A stretch of 64,000 bases of DNA from assembly GCF_014199935.1 (NCBI RefSeq), contig NZ_JACHOP010000001.1, positions 124,001 to 188,000 on the forward strand. The letters run 5' to 3'. Numbering within the stretch: position 1 is the stretch's first letter; each line of letters opens with the position of its first letter. The stretch comes from Methylorubrum rhodinum (GTDB lineage Bacteria; Pseudomonadota; Alphaproteobacteria; Rhizobiales; Beijerinckiaceae). Of the stretch, positions 54,385-62,413 are shown piece by piece. The position numbers were made by a program, and so were the translations under genes. The notes below the pieces were generated by a model, which saw only the letters and a list, made by a program, of their open reading frames with translations, made no database searches and had not been told where the DNA came from.

Positions 54385-54903
54385 CTACTTCGCCACCAGC
54401 AGCGCCCAGTACACCTTGTATTTCGAGCCCGGCGCGTAGGCAGTGGCGATGCCCATGCGGGTCGCGCCCGCGTTCAGCATCACGGCGCGGTGCGGAGGGC
54501 TGTCGCGCCATCCCGAAAACGCTTCGGCCAGGGTGTGGTAGCCGGCCGAGAGGTTGGCGTCGGCGCCTTCGTAGCCCAGCCGCGTCACGGCGCTTCGCAC
54601 GGTGCGGTTGCTGCTCGGCCGATCGGCGGCGGCCATCGACGCGGCCTCGGCCTCGGCGAGGCGCTGAAGGTCCGGGTCGAGCCGGAGCGGGGCCTCGCCG
54701 TTGTTGCCGCGATAGGCCGAGATCATGTCGCGCGCCGCCCCGGCGTCGAGGGCGGTCGAGGCGGTCGTCAGCGGCAGGTACAGGCTCGGCAGCCCGGCGT
54801 CCGGCGTCGTTCGGCCCGCGCAGCCCTGAAGCAGGGCCGCGAGGGCGAGAGCCGCGGTCGCGGCGAAGGCAGGCGGACGTCCGAGCACGAAGCCATGTCC
54901 CAT
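54385..54903 (-). CDS. CAP-domain (SCP-like) lipoprotein
   Basis: 172 residues from the ATG at 54903. Lipobox LAALLQGCAG puts the lipid Cys at about residue 28. The CAP domain has MISAYRGNNGEAPLRLDPDL, a central segment TLAEAFSGWRDSPPHRAVML, whose SPPHR matches the CAP pattern, and GIATAYAPGSKYKVYWALLV. Bacterial CAP proteins are of mostly unknown function at the cell surface. It starts 53 bases after the MscS gene on the same strand. Confidence 0.82.
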   Translation of the reverse strand: MGHGFVLGRPPAFAATAALALAALLQGCAGRTTPDAGLPSLYLPLTTASTALDAGAARDMISAYRGNNGEAPLRLDPDLQRLAEAEAASMAAADRPSSNRTVRSAVTRLGYEGADANLSAGYHTLAEAFSGWRDSPPHRAVMLNAGATRMGIATAYAPGSKYKVYWALLVAK

Positions 54904-54956
54904 GGGCAATGGGCTCAGGTGGGAACGGCCGGGCTTTTGCTCAAGAGGCTCAAGGC

Positions 54957-57650
54957 TCAGGAGGTCTGCCCGAGCTTGCGCCGTCCCGCCTCCCACTGGC
55001 CCTCCCCGCGGCGCGATTCCTCGCGCGAACCGGGGGCCGGATCGGCCACGGCGGCCGTCTGCGACGTGCCGACCGCGTGGGCGATCTGTCCGAGCGCGTC
55101 GCGCACCGGCTCCAGACCCTGCACCGTGATGAAGCTTGAGGCCGGGCCCATCGCCGGGATGAACTCGGCGTCCGACAGCGCCTTGAACACGGAGAAGTTC
55201 AGGTCGCTCTGGACCTTCTGGCTGAGGTTCACGTCGACGATCATCGCGATCAGATCGAATTCGAGGAAGGGATCGCCGATCTTCTTGAACACCACCCGCG
55301 GCGGCGGCTGCTTGAGCACGTCGGCGTGTGCGCTCGCGCATTCCACCAGCATCTCGGCGGCGCGCACCGGGTCCTGGTTGCGCAGGACGCTGACCGAGAT
55401 GATGACCCGGCCGGTGCGGTCGCCGCGCACCCGGTTCTTGACGATGCCGGAGATCAGGTTCGAGTTCGGCACGATCACGGCCGAGCGGTCGAAGGTCTGG
55501 ATCTCGGTGGAGCGCACCGAGATGCGCTTCACGATGCCCTCGGAATCGCCGATCAGCACCTGATCGCCGACGCGGATCGGGCGCTCCCACAGGAGCAGCA
55601 GGCCCGAGACGAAGTTGTTGACGATGGATTGCAGGCCGAAGCCGATACCGACGGAGAGCGCGCCGGCGACGATCGTCAGCTTCTCGAGGGAGAGGCCGAG
55701 ATACGAGAAGGCCAGCGCCAGGGCGAGCAGGAAGCCGACATAGCCGGCCACCGTCGAGATCGAGTTGCGCAGGCCTGCGTCGAGGTCGGTCGCGGGGAGG
55801 TAGGTGTTCTCCAGCCAGCGCTGGGTGGCGCGGGTGATGAAGACGCCGACGCCCAAGATGGTGATGCCCAGCACGATGGCCGAGGGCGAGATCGTGACGT
55901 CGCCGATCTTGAAGCCAAAGAAGGCGGTGCGGATCGAGGCGAAGACGTCGGTCGAATCGAAGCCCCAGGGCGCCAGGATCAGCAGGGCCGCGGTGGCGAT
56001 CAGCAGCACCCGCGCCGCGCCCGTCGCCAGCACCGCGATCTGGTTGAGGGAGCGTCGGCGCAGGCCCGTATTGGCCTGGAGCGTCGTGGCGAGCCGCGTC
56101 TCGCCGCTCAAGGAGCCGCCGATCAGCGTCTCCGCGCTCGCCATCAGCAGCCACAGGAGGACGATGATTCCCGCCGCCCAGATCAGCTGATCGACGAGGA
56201 AGGCCGAGAGCGCGACGTAGCCGACGAGCGGCCCCACCGCGATCACCGCCGCGGCCGCCCAGCCGAGGAGGCGCAGGGGGCCGCCGATGCCGCTGGAGGC
56301 ATCGGCGGCAACGTAGGGGCCGAAGCACTCCTCCTCCTTCTCCGCGGTGTCGGCGAAGCGGTGGAGGCCGATGGCCAGCAACGCGGCGGCGGCGACCGCG
56401 CCGAGGCCGCGGGTGGCGATGGAGATCGGCAGCGCGGCGTAGATCGCCGAGTTCAGCGCCTCCACCGACTTCGAGACGGTGATGACGACGGCGATGGAGA
56501 CGGCGAGCGCCGAGATGCGCCATGCGGCGGCATCCGAGACCGGGGCCGGGCGCCAGGCCGGCTTGCCGACGGCGAGCAGCGCGTCGGCGGTCGCCTGGAC
56601 GAAGGCCACGAAGGCGAAGCCGCCGACGATGGCGCTCGCCACCGGCAGGAAGCGCGCGGGCAGGAGTTCGGTGGCGTCGAGCGCGTAGTAGATCGCGTAG
56701 CTGCCGGCCACCGCCGGCAGCGTGCCGAGCAGCAGCACCCGCCACGCCGCCAGCAACTTGCGGCGGCGCGAGGGATCGGTGACCGCCGTGTCGCGCCGCC
56801 CGAGGCGGGGGGCGATGTTGCGGCGCCCGAAATAGAGCGCGAAGGACAGGCCGAAGGCGAGCCCGAGCACCAGCAGGTTCCACAGGGTGCCGTTGCGCCG
56901 GAACAGCGTCACGGTGTCGTCGAAGCCGGAGCGCAGCGAGGTGACGTCGCGCGGAATGTCGGCGGCGACCCGCATCCACAGGTCCGGGCTCAGCAGCGAA
57001 GAGGCGCGCTCGAACAGGCCGCGGGTGAAGGCGGCGCGGCGGCGGTTGGCGATCTGGTCGACGATCTGGTCACTCTGGACGAGGAGCGACTTGGCGAGGC
57101 GCTGCGTGCCGTCGACGTCGTTGACCGCCTGCTCGCGCTCGGCCCGCTCGCGGGCCACGTCCTCGCCCTCCTCGCCCTCCTTAGGCTTCGGGCCGATCTG
57201 CTCCAGGCGCTCGCGGGCGGCGTCGAGGCGCGGACCGAGGGCGTCGACGATCGCGCGAAGCCGGTCGGCGAGCCCGTCGAGGCCGTCGCGGGCGCGGGTG
57301 AGGTCGCCGGGGCCGACATTCGGGCCGGTGATCGCCTTCTCGCGGGCTTCGAGGTCGGTCTTGATCTCCTCCAGGCGGTCGCGCACCGTCTGCAGCGCCT
57401 CGGAGGCCGGCGTCTTCGGGGCCGCCGGCTTTGCGGCGGGGGCCGGTGCGGGCGCCTGGGCTTGCGGCGGCGCGCCCTGGGGCGCGGCCTTCTGCGCGGG
57501 CGCTGGAGCCGTCGGCGGGGCGGCGGGGGGCGCCGGCTGCCCCTGGCCCGTGGCCGCGTTCGGTAGCAGGGCGCTGGCGCCGAGGGCGGCGATCAGGGCG
57601 GCGCTGCGGGCGAGGCGGCGGAGGCCGGGGAGCAATCGAGGCATCGTCAT
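54957..57650 (-). CDS. Large mechanosensitive channel (MscS family, DUF3772-type N-terminus)
   Basis: 897 residues. Signal peptide (SAALIAALGASALLPNAATG), a Pro/Ala-rich stretch, then a periplasmic coiled-coil domain (about 85-215, e.g. ALQTVRDRLEEIKTDLEAR) as in DUF3772 proteins. Roughly eleven membrane segments follow, ending in the MscS core: LGLSLEKLTIVAGALSVGIG, then FGLQSIVNNFVSGLLLL and the cytosolic beta domain (WERPIRVGDQVLIGDSEG, ERSAVIVPNS-like). It opens under membrane tension to release solutes on hypo-osmotic shock. Two ATGs, at 57650 and 57644, are equally possible. Confidence 0.9.
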   Translation of the reverse strand: MTMPRLLPGLRRLARSAALIAALGASALLPNAATGQGQPAPPAAPPTAPAPAQKAAPQGAPPQAQAPAPAPAAKPAAPKTPASEALQTVRDRLEEIKTDLEAREKAITGPNVGPGDLTRARDGLDGLADRLRAIVDALGPRLDAARERLEQIGPKPKEGEEGEDVARERAEREQAVNDVDGTQRLAKSLLVQSDQIVDQIANRRRAAFTRGLFERASSLLSPDLWMRVAADIPRDVTSLRSGFDDTVTLFRRNGTLWNLLVLGLAFGLSFALYFGRRNIAPRLGRRDTAVTDPSRRRKLLAAWRVLLLGTLPAVAGSYAIYYALDATELLPARFLPVASAIVGGFAFVAFVQATADALLAVGKPAWRPAPVSDAAAWRISALAVSIAVVITVSKSVEALNSAIYAALPISIATRGLGAVAAAALLAIGLHRFADTAEKEEECFGPYVAADASSGIGGPLRLLGWAAAAVIAVGPLVGYVALSAFLVDQLIWAAGIIVLLWLLMASAETLIGGSLSGETRLATTLQANTGLRRRSLNQIAVLATGAARVLLIATAALLILAPWGFDSTDVFASIRTAFFGFKIGDVTISPSAIVLGITILGVGVFITRATQRWLENTYLPATDLDAGLRNSISTVAGYVGFLLALALAFSYLGLSLEKLTIVAGALSVGIGFGLQSIVNNFVSGLLLLWERPIRVGDQVLIGDSEGIVKRISVRSTEIQTFDRSAVIVPNSNLISGIVKNRVRGDRTGRVIISVSVLRNQDPVRAAEMLVECASAHADVLKQPPPRVVFKKIGDPFLEFDLIAMIVDVNLSQKVQSDLNFSVFKALSDAEFIPAMGPASSFITVQGLEPVRDALGQIAHAVGTSQTAAVADPAPGSREESRRGEGQWEAGRRKLGQTS

Positions 57651-58270
57651 CCTTTGCCGGAGGAATCGGGTTCGTCGGGCGGCCGGGGCGGCATGAGCCC
57701 ACCATGAGGCCGACAGCTAGGGCCGCGTCCCGCGCCGCCGAGGGGCCGAAGGGGAGCGAGGCCTGCGCGCGGCGCGCATCGGCCGGGATTTCGGGCCCTC
57801 CTGCTCCCGCAATGGGGCGAAACCGTGCGGAGGGACGATTCTCGGCGCATCGGCCCGAAAGGGAGGGAAGCGGCTTTGGGCAAAGAGCCGATGCGGCGCG
57901 ATGCACGCGGCGTGCCCGTCCCATCGCCGGGGGATAGGCGCCGGCCGCGACCATGCAGCCGGCGCTCTCGCCTTCACAAGCTTGTCACGCTGATATTAGA
58001 CTAAGCGGCGATGGACTTGGCCTTATCCTCACGCAGCGAGGAGGCGGCGCTGATCGTCCGCCCCGCCACGCTTGGGACCGCGCCGGCACGTTCCGCCGGA
58101 CGGGAGAAGCGTCGCCGTCGGGATACCCCTCATCAGGATGCCGTGCGCTTAGGTCCGACCCTGTCGGGACCCGGGCTTCCGCCGTGGCGGGTGCGGCATG
58201 GGCCTTCCGGACTTCCTCCGGCCGAGGCCGCGGCGCCACCGGGCGCCGCCGCGAGCAGCGAGTGGCGTCG
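57651..58270. other. Divergent intergenic region, no gene seen
   Basis: 620 bases between the MscS gene and the HNH gene. It is very GC-rich except for an AT-rich patch at about 57972-58004 (TTCACAAGCTTGTCACGC, then TGATATTAGACTAA) that may hold the HNH promoter. Open frames here look like by-products of composition. Confidence 0.5.
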
Positions 58271-58819
58271 ATGATCGATCTGCAGACCCTGGTCCTCAAC
58301 GCGGATTACCGGCCGCTTTCCTACAATCCGCTGTCGTTGTGGTCCTGGAAGGACGCCTTCACGGCCCTGTTCCTCGACCGCGTCACGCTGGTGGCCAATT
58401 ACGACGTCGAGGCGCACAGCCCGAGCCGGTCCCTCAAGGTGCCGAGCGTGGTGGCCCTCAAGAGCTACGTGGCGCTCGCCCGCAGCCCCGCCTTCACCCG
58501 CTACAACATTTACCTGCGCGACACGTTCAGCTGCCAGTATTGCGGCCTGCGGCTACCGTCCGGCGGCCTGACCTTCGACCACGTGGTGCCGCGCTCCCGC
58601 GGCGGCCTCTCGACCTGGGAGAACGTCGTCGCCGCCTGCTCGCCGTGCAACCTGCGCAAGGCCAACCGGACGCCGGCCGAGGCCGAGATGCCGCTCCTGA
58701 ACGAGCCGCACCGCCCGACCCGCTACGAGCTGCACCGCCGCCAGCCGGAATTCGACCACCGGCAATACCACCACACCTGGCTCGACTACCTCTACTGGGA
58801 CAGCGAGCTGGAGACCTGA
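58271..58819 (+). CDS. HNH endonuclease family protein
   Basis: 182 residues from the ATG at 58271; an in-frame GTG at 58262 is an alternative. The zinc ribbon and HNH fold are complete: CQYC (Cys88, Cys91), LTFDHVVPRSRGG with Asp103-His104, WENVVAACSPCN with Asn118 and Cys123/Cys126. The N-terminal part (LNADYRPLSYNPLSLWSWKD) is typical of stand-alone chromosomal HNH proteins widespread in bacteria. It cuts DNA by fold inference; the biological target is unknown. Confidence 0.9.
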   Translation: MIDLQTLVLNADYRPLSYNPLSLWSWKDAFTALFLDRVTLVANYDVEAHSPSRSLKVPSVVALKSYVALARSPAFTRYNIYLRDTFSCQYCGLRLPSGGLTFDHVVPRSRGGLSTWENVVAACSPCNLRKANRTPAEAEMPLLNEPHRPTRYELHRRQPEFDHRQYHHTWLDYLYWDSELET

Positions 58820-58823
58820 GCGT

Positions 58824-59060
58824 TCAGCGGAGAGCCTGCGGCGGCTCGTTGTAGAGCGGCTGGTTGGTCGGGCGCGGCTGGTAGCCCTGCACGGTGTAGC
58901 TCACCGTCGGCGGGCTCGCGCGGACCACGGGTCCGGGCGGCGGCAGGCGGAAGCGCGGCCGCGGATCGCGATAGGGCACCTCCGGCGGCAGCGGCTGCGC
59001 CAGCGCCGCCGAGGCGAACAGGCCGGCCACGGCTGCGAGGATCGGGAGGGTGTGCCGCAT
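58824..59060 (-). CDS. Small secreted proline-rich protein
   Basis: 78 residues. Signal peptide PILAAVAGLFASAALAQP, then Pro/Arg-rich sequence (PRPRFRLPPPGPVV, GYQPRPTNQPLYNEPP) with no cysteine. No family was recognised. It lies 26 bases after the porin gene and may share its transcript. Confidence 0.62.
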   Translation of the reverse strand: MRHTLPILAAVAGLFASAALAQPLPPEVPYRDPRPRFRLPPPGPVVRASPPTVSYTVQGYQPRPTNQPLYNEPPQALR

Positions 59061-59086
59061 GGCGCTGCCTCTTGGGTTCGAGCGCG

Positions 59087-59989
59087 TCAGAACTTGACCG
59101 CCGCGCCGCCGCGGACGGTGTTGATCTCGGCGCTGTGTCCCTTGAAGTCGTTGAACAGGACGTACTGGTACTCGCCGCGCAGCAGGATGTTCGACGTCAG
59201 CGCGAATTCCAGGCCCGCGCCCAGGGCGACGCCGCCGACGGTCACCCGCTTCCTGCCGCCGTAGGTCACGGCCGTGGCCGCGATGCCGTTGCCGGGATCG
59301 CTTCCGTCGAAATGCGCGTAACCGTAGTTGTTGACGTAGGCCGGTGGTGTCGTCGACTTGAGATTCGAAAGATAGGTCGCCTTGTCGTAGCCGAAGTTCT
59401 GGATCGCCACCGTATCGTTCACGGTGGCGCGCCCCACCGCGACGCCGCCGGTGACGTAGGGCAGGAACGACCCGAACGCGTAGCCGAGCCGGCCGCGGAT
59501 GGTGCCGTAATCCTTGATGGAGGTTCTGGCCTGTCCTTCGAGCCCGACCGTCGTCAGGTAGCCGTCCTTGGTGTCGCCGACGCGGCCGATCCGGTCGTAG
59601 CTCGATCCGGACATGCCGAAATGAGTGTAGTCGGCCTCGATACCGAACACGACTTCGTCGAATTGCATATTGTAGCCGGCCAGGGCTCCGAAGGTCGTCG
59701 CGTTGGTGTGCGTCGAGCGCGCCGCGAGGAAGGACGAGGCATTCATCTCCTCTTCGGCGGTGGTGTGGCGCAGGGCGTTGGCGACGATCGGCTGGAACAC
59801 GTTGCCGAACCCCAGGCCGGCCGACGAGTAGCCGCCGTGCCCGCCGACATAGACACCGCTCCAATCGATCGGAGCAGCGGGGGCGTAATCGTCCTCGCCG
59901 CCGCGGAGATAGCCGTAATCGAGATCGGCGGCGGCCGCACCGGAGGCGGACGCAAGAACAGCCAGGAGACCCAGGGTCGCGATACGCAT
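59087..59989 (-). CDS. Outer-membrane porin-like protein (Omp25/31 type)
   Basis: 300 residues from the ATG at 59989; an ATG 6 bases earlier is possible (GAGGA lies upstream of both). Signal peptide IATLGLLAVLASASGAAAA. Barrel strands include WSGVYVGGHGGYSSAG, GALAGYNMQFDEVVFGIEAD, YGTIRGRLGYAFGSFLPYVT and LGAGLEFALTSNILLRGEYQ, ending GGAAVKF with a terminal Phe as expected for assembly by BAM. This matches the Omp25/31, Hbp-like family of Rhizobiales, small 8-strand barrels. Confidence 0.87.
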   Translation of the reverse strand: MRIATLGLLAVLASASGAAAADLDYGYLRGGEDDYAPAAPIDWSGVYVGGHGGYSSAGLGFGNVFQPIVANALRHTTAEEEMNASSFLAARSTHTNATTFGALAGYNMQFDEVVFGIEADYTHFGMSGSSYDRIGRVGDTKDGYLTTVGLEGQARTSIKDYGTIRGRLGYAFGSFLPYVTGGVAVGRATVNDTVAIQNFGYDKATYLSNLKSTTPPAYVNNYGYAHFDGSDPGNGIAATAVTYGGRKRVTVGGVALGAGLEFALTSNILLRGEYQYVLFNDFKGHSAEINTVRGGAAVKF

Positions 59990-60089
59990 CGTCATCGTCC
60001 TCAAGGCACCGGTGCCGAACGCTGCGCCGGGCTGACCATACCGTCTTACTTCGGTAACCTTAATTTTCTGTTCCGAGGCTTTTCGGAAA

Positions 60090-60117
60090 GCTTCCCGATC
60101 TTCGAGGATCGGGAAGC
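60090..60117 (-). terminator. Hairpin between porin genes
   Basis: Arms GCTTCCCGATC and GATCGGGAAGC with a 6-base loop. On the minus strand it is followed by TTTCC. A possible terminator for the upstream porin, or a leader structure for the downstream one. Confidence 0.45.
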
Positions 60118-60144
60118 GTTCGGCTCCAGGCCGCATCGTCCGGT

Positions 60145-60178
60145 GCCGGATGGGCGCAGCGCGCTGCGCCCATCCGGC
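60145..60178. repeat. 34-base perfect palindrome
   Basis: GCCGGATGGGCGCAGC, GC, then the exact complement GCTGCGCCCATCCGGC. No T-tract flanks it. It could form a cruciform or a very stable hairpin, or bind a dimeric protein. Confidence 0.65.
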
Positions 60179-60342
60179 CACGTCGCGCAGCCGACCGATT
60201 CGCCGTCGCTCGCGATGGCGGCCTTGGACACCCCCATCGCCACCGCGGCTCTCCCGACCGAGGCCGCGCCGCGCGACGGATCGGGACGGGGCGCATCGAT
60301 CCGCCCGACGTCGGCACGGGCCGAGGCGCAGGAAGCGTCCGA

Positions 60343-61188
60343 TCAGTTGCCGTACGCGTTGCCCGCCAAGCCCGGCGTGAACAGATTGGAGAAATTGTAG
60401 CGCAGGCCCACGCGGAACTCGTTGGCGGCGAGATCCTTCACGCGGGTGCCGTAGCCGTAGGCGTCGAGCCCGCTCTTGGCCCGGCCGAGATCGACGTAGC
60501 GGTAGGCAGCGTCGAGGGTGAAGCCCGCGCCGATGTCGTAGGACAGGCCCGCCGTGAGCGCCCAGGCGAAGCTGGTGAGCGAATGGTTGGCGCGGGCCAC
60601 GGCCTCGCGCGGGCCGGCGCCGGGGCCGCCGTCGCAGGCCGGAATCAGGCAGGTGGTCTGGGTGTAGTTGCGGCGGAAACTCTTGTCGGCGAAGCCGATG
60701 CCGGCGCCGACATAGGGCGTGAAGCCGTACCACGTGCCGAGATCGGCATAGACGTTCACGAGGCCGGTCAGCACGTCGATCTTGCCGGCCTCGATGTTGT
60801 AGCCGGTCACGAAGGTCGAGCGGGACGAGAAGGCGCGGAAGTCCGATCCGCCGCGCTGGTCGATCGTCGCGTCCACGCGCAGCCACGGGAAGATCCGGTA
60901 GCCGATGCCGCCGCCGTAGCCGCCCTCCGGGCTCATCCGCACGCCGACGAGCGGGGGCATGCCGGGATCGTTCGGATCGGGCCGGGCCGCGTCCTTGGGA
61001 TTGAGGAACCAGCTCTGCGTGAAGTCGCCGCGCAGGTACCAGCCGCTGCCGATCTCGACCGGCGGGGGGGCCACCGGCGGCGGGGGCGGCGGGGGCAGCA
61101 GGTCCGCCGCCGCGGCGAGGCCGGGGAGGGCGATGACGGGCAGGGCGATGACGGTCGCCGCGAGGGCGAGACGATGCGCAGCGATCAT
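60343..61188 (-). CDS. Outer-membrane beta-barrel protein with polyproline linker
   Basis: 281 residues. Signal peptide LALAATVIALPVIALPGLAAA, then DLLPPPPPPPVAPPP, then a barrel: GSGWYLRGDFTQSW, GGGIGYRIFPWLRVDATID, VNVYADLGTWYGFTPYVGAG and EFRVGLRYNFSN near the end. Two cysteines (TCLIPAC) sit in a surface loop. It is a close paralogue of the next gene (61351-62223). A run of prolines just after the signal would slow ribosomes and usually needs EF-P. Confidence 0.84.
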   Translation of the reverse strand: MIAAHRLALAATVIALPVIALPGLAAAADLLPPPPPPPVAPPPVEIGSGWYLRGDFTQSWFLNPKDAARPDPNDPGMPPLVGVRMSPEGGYGGGIGYRIFPWLRVDATIDQRGGSDFRAFSSRSTFVTGYNIEAGKIDVLTGLVNVYADLGTWYGFTPYVGAGIGFADKSFRRNYTQTTCLIPACDGGPGAGPREAVARANHSLTSFAWALTAGLSYDIGAGFTLDAAYRYVDLGRAKSGLDAYGYGTRVKDLAANEFRVGLRYNFSNLFTPGLAGNAYGN

Positions 61189-61290
61189 GGACTCTCTCGG
61201 GAAATCGGCAGCTTCAGGCCGCGGTTCGATTGCCCAAGAGCTTGATCGAAAGAGGTTATGATCGGCTTAACCTTAACTGCATTGCAGCGC

Positions 61291-61325
61291 AAAAGAAGAA
61301 CGGCGCGAGTTGCCCCGCGCCGTTC
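61291..61325 (-). terminator. Terminator of the polyproline porin gene at 61351
   Basis: Arms GAACGGCGCG and CGCGCCGTTC with an 8-base loop. Read on the minus strand it is followed by TTCTTTTG. It lies 26 bases past the stop. Confidence 0.7.
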
Positions 61326-61350
61326 GATCGATTGCGATCCGCGTGACGGA

Positions 61351-62223
61351 TCAGTACTTGCGCACCAGCGGACCGGGCGGGGGCGCGTAGTCGACCGGCG
61401 GCAGCGGCGCCGGGCCGCCCAGCAGGTAGCGCAGGCCGACCTTCACGTCGTGGGAGTCGATCTCCTTGGCGCGATAGACGGTGCTGAGGCAGCTCGCGCC
61501 GCAGGTGACGATGCCGGTCTGGGCGTCGCCCATGTTGAGGTAGCGGTAGGCCAGTTCGAGCTTGACGTTGTGCGAGAGGGCATAGGCCACACCGGCATGC
61601 GCCGCCCAGGCGAAGTTGGTCTTCTCCTTGGCCGGGCCGGTGCCGTAGCCGCCGTAATAGTTGCCGAAGCCGTAATCGTGCACGGTGCCGAACATGTGGT
61701 GGGCAAAGCCCACGCCGGCGCCGAAGAAGGGCGTCACGCCGAAGAAGGTGCCGAGTTCGATGTAACCGTTGACGAGGCCGACGACCGAGTCGAACTTGCC
61801 CTTGGTCAGGTTGTAGCCGCCGGTGTTCGGGACCGTGGTGTCCTCGGCGAAGAGGTGCCACTTGGTCTGGAAGCGGTACTCGCCGGTCGCGTCGAAGCGG
61901 AGCCAGGGATTGAACTGGTAGCCGATGCCGCCGCCGGCGAACCACTGGCTGCCGACCTTGTCCTGGATCGCCTTGTAACCGTAGGCGGTCGGGTGCTTCG
62001 AGACGTCGATCGCCTCGGTCTTGCGCAGTTCGAGATCACCCCAGCCGGCATCGCCGCGCAGGTACCAGCCGCCGGCGAAGTCGACGGGCTCGATCATCGG
62101 CGGCAGCGGCGGGGGCGGAGGCGGGGGCAGCAGGTCGGCGGCTTGTGCCAGGCAGGGCACCCCGACGCCCGCAAGGAGCGTGAGAGAGCGCGCCCAGGCG
62201 AGGAGCGTGGTGCGGCGGCGCAT
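61351..62223 (-). CDS. Outer-membrane beta-barrel protein with polyproline linker (paralogue)
   Basis: 290 residues from the ATG at 62223, with AAGGAA 7 bases upstream; a GTG at 62238 is less likely. Signal peptide LLAWARSLTLLAGVGVPCLAQA, then DLLPPPPPPPLPPM, then barrel strands GGWYLRGDAGWGDLEL, GGGIGYQFNPWLRFDATGEY, VNGYIELGTFFGVTPFFGAG and HDVKVGLRYLLGG. Loop cysteines TCGASC are placed like those of the paralogue. An inverted repeat TTAAG-CCGCA-CTTAA lies about 80 bases upstream (62304-62318). Confidence 0.84.
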   Translation of the reverse strand: MRRRTTLLAWARSLTLLAGVGVPCLAQAADLLPPPPPPPLPPMIEPVDFAGGWYLRGDAGWGDLELRKTEAIDVSKHPTAYGYKAIQDKVGSQWFAGGGIGYQFNPWLRFDATGEYRFQTKWHLFAEDTTVPNTGGYNLTKGKFDSVVGLVNGYIELGTFFGVTPFFGAGVGFAHHMFGTVHDYGFGNYYGGYGTGPAKEKTNFAWAAHAGVAYALSHNVKLELAYRYLNMGDAQTGIVTCGASCLSTVYRAKEIDSHDVKVGLRYLLGGPAPLPPVDYAPPPGPLVRKY

Positions 62224-62303
62224 GCGGGTTTCCTTCACTCGTCGGGCGCGCCGGAAACTGAGGGGCCGGCCCGTGGTGCGAGTTGGAGAATGATCCGTGA
62301 AGG

Positions 62304-62318
62304 TTAAGCCGCACTTAA
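62304..62318. promoter_or_regulatory. Inverted repeat upstream of porin gene
   Basis: TTAAG-CCGCA-CTTAA in an AT-rich stretch about 80 bases before the ATG at 62223. The element GGTTAAGCC within it also occurs (minus strand) upstream of the paralogue at 61188, so a shared regulator is possible. Confidence 0.35.
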
Positions 62319-62354
62319 CGTAAAAAATTAGCCTTGCCGGTCGAAGGCTTTTCT

Positions 62355-62381
62355 CGGCGTGACTGCAAAAGGGTCACGCCG
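62355..62381. terminator. glmM: Hairpin downstream of glmM
   Basis: Arms CGGCGTGAC and GTCACGCCG with a 9-base loop, 32 bases past the glmM stop. No T-tract follows on the minus strand. Confidence 0.45.
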
Positions 62382-62413
62382 GGGGAAGGCGGGGACGGGA
62401 TGCCGGGTGGACC

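Larger units (their letters stand above)
59990..60342. other. Intergenic region between two porin genes with strong palindromes
   Basis: 353 bases upstream of the porin gene at 59087-59989. The 5' part (about 60030-60080) is AT-richer and may contain the promoter. It also contains an 11-base-arm hairpin (60090-60117) and a 34-base perfect palindrome (60145-60178). Confidence 0.5.

Noticed and set aside
55326..57566. Plus-strand frame of about 750 codons opposite the MscS gene
   Set aside because: Product is charged low-complexity sequence with no membrane or enzyme motif; the MscS frame explains the DNA.
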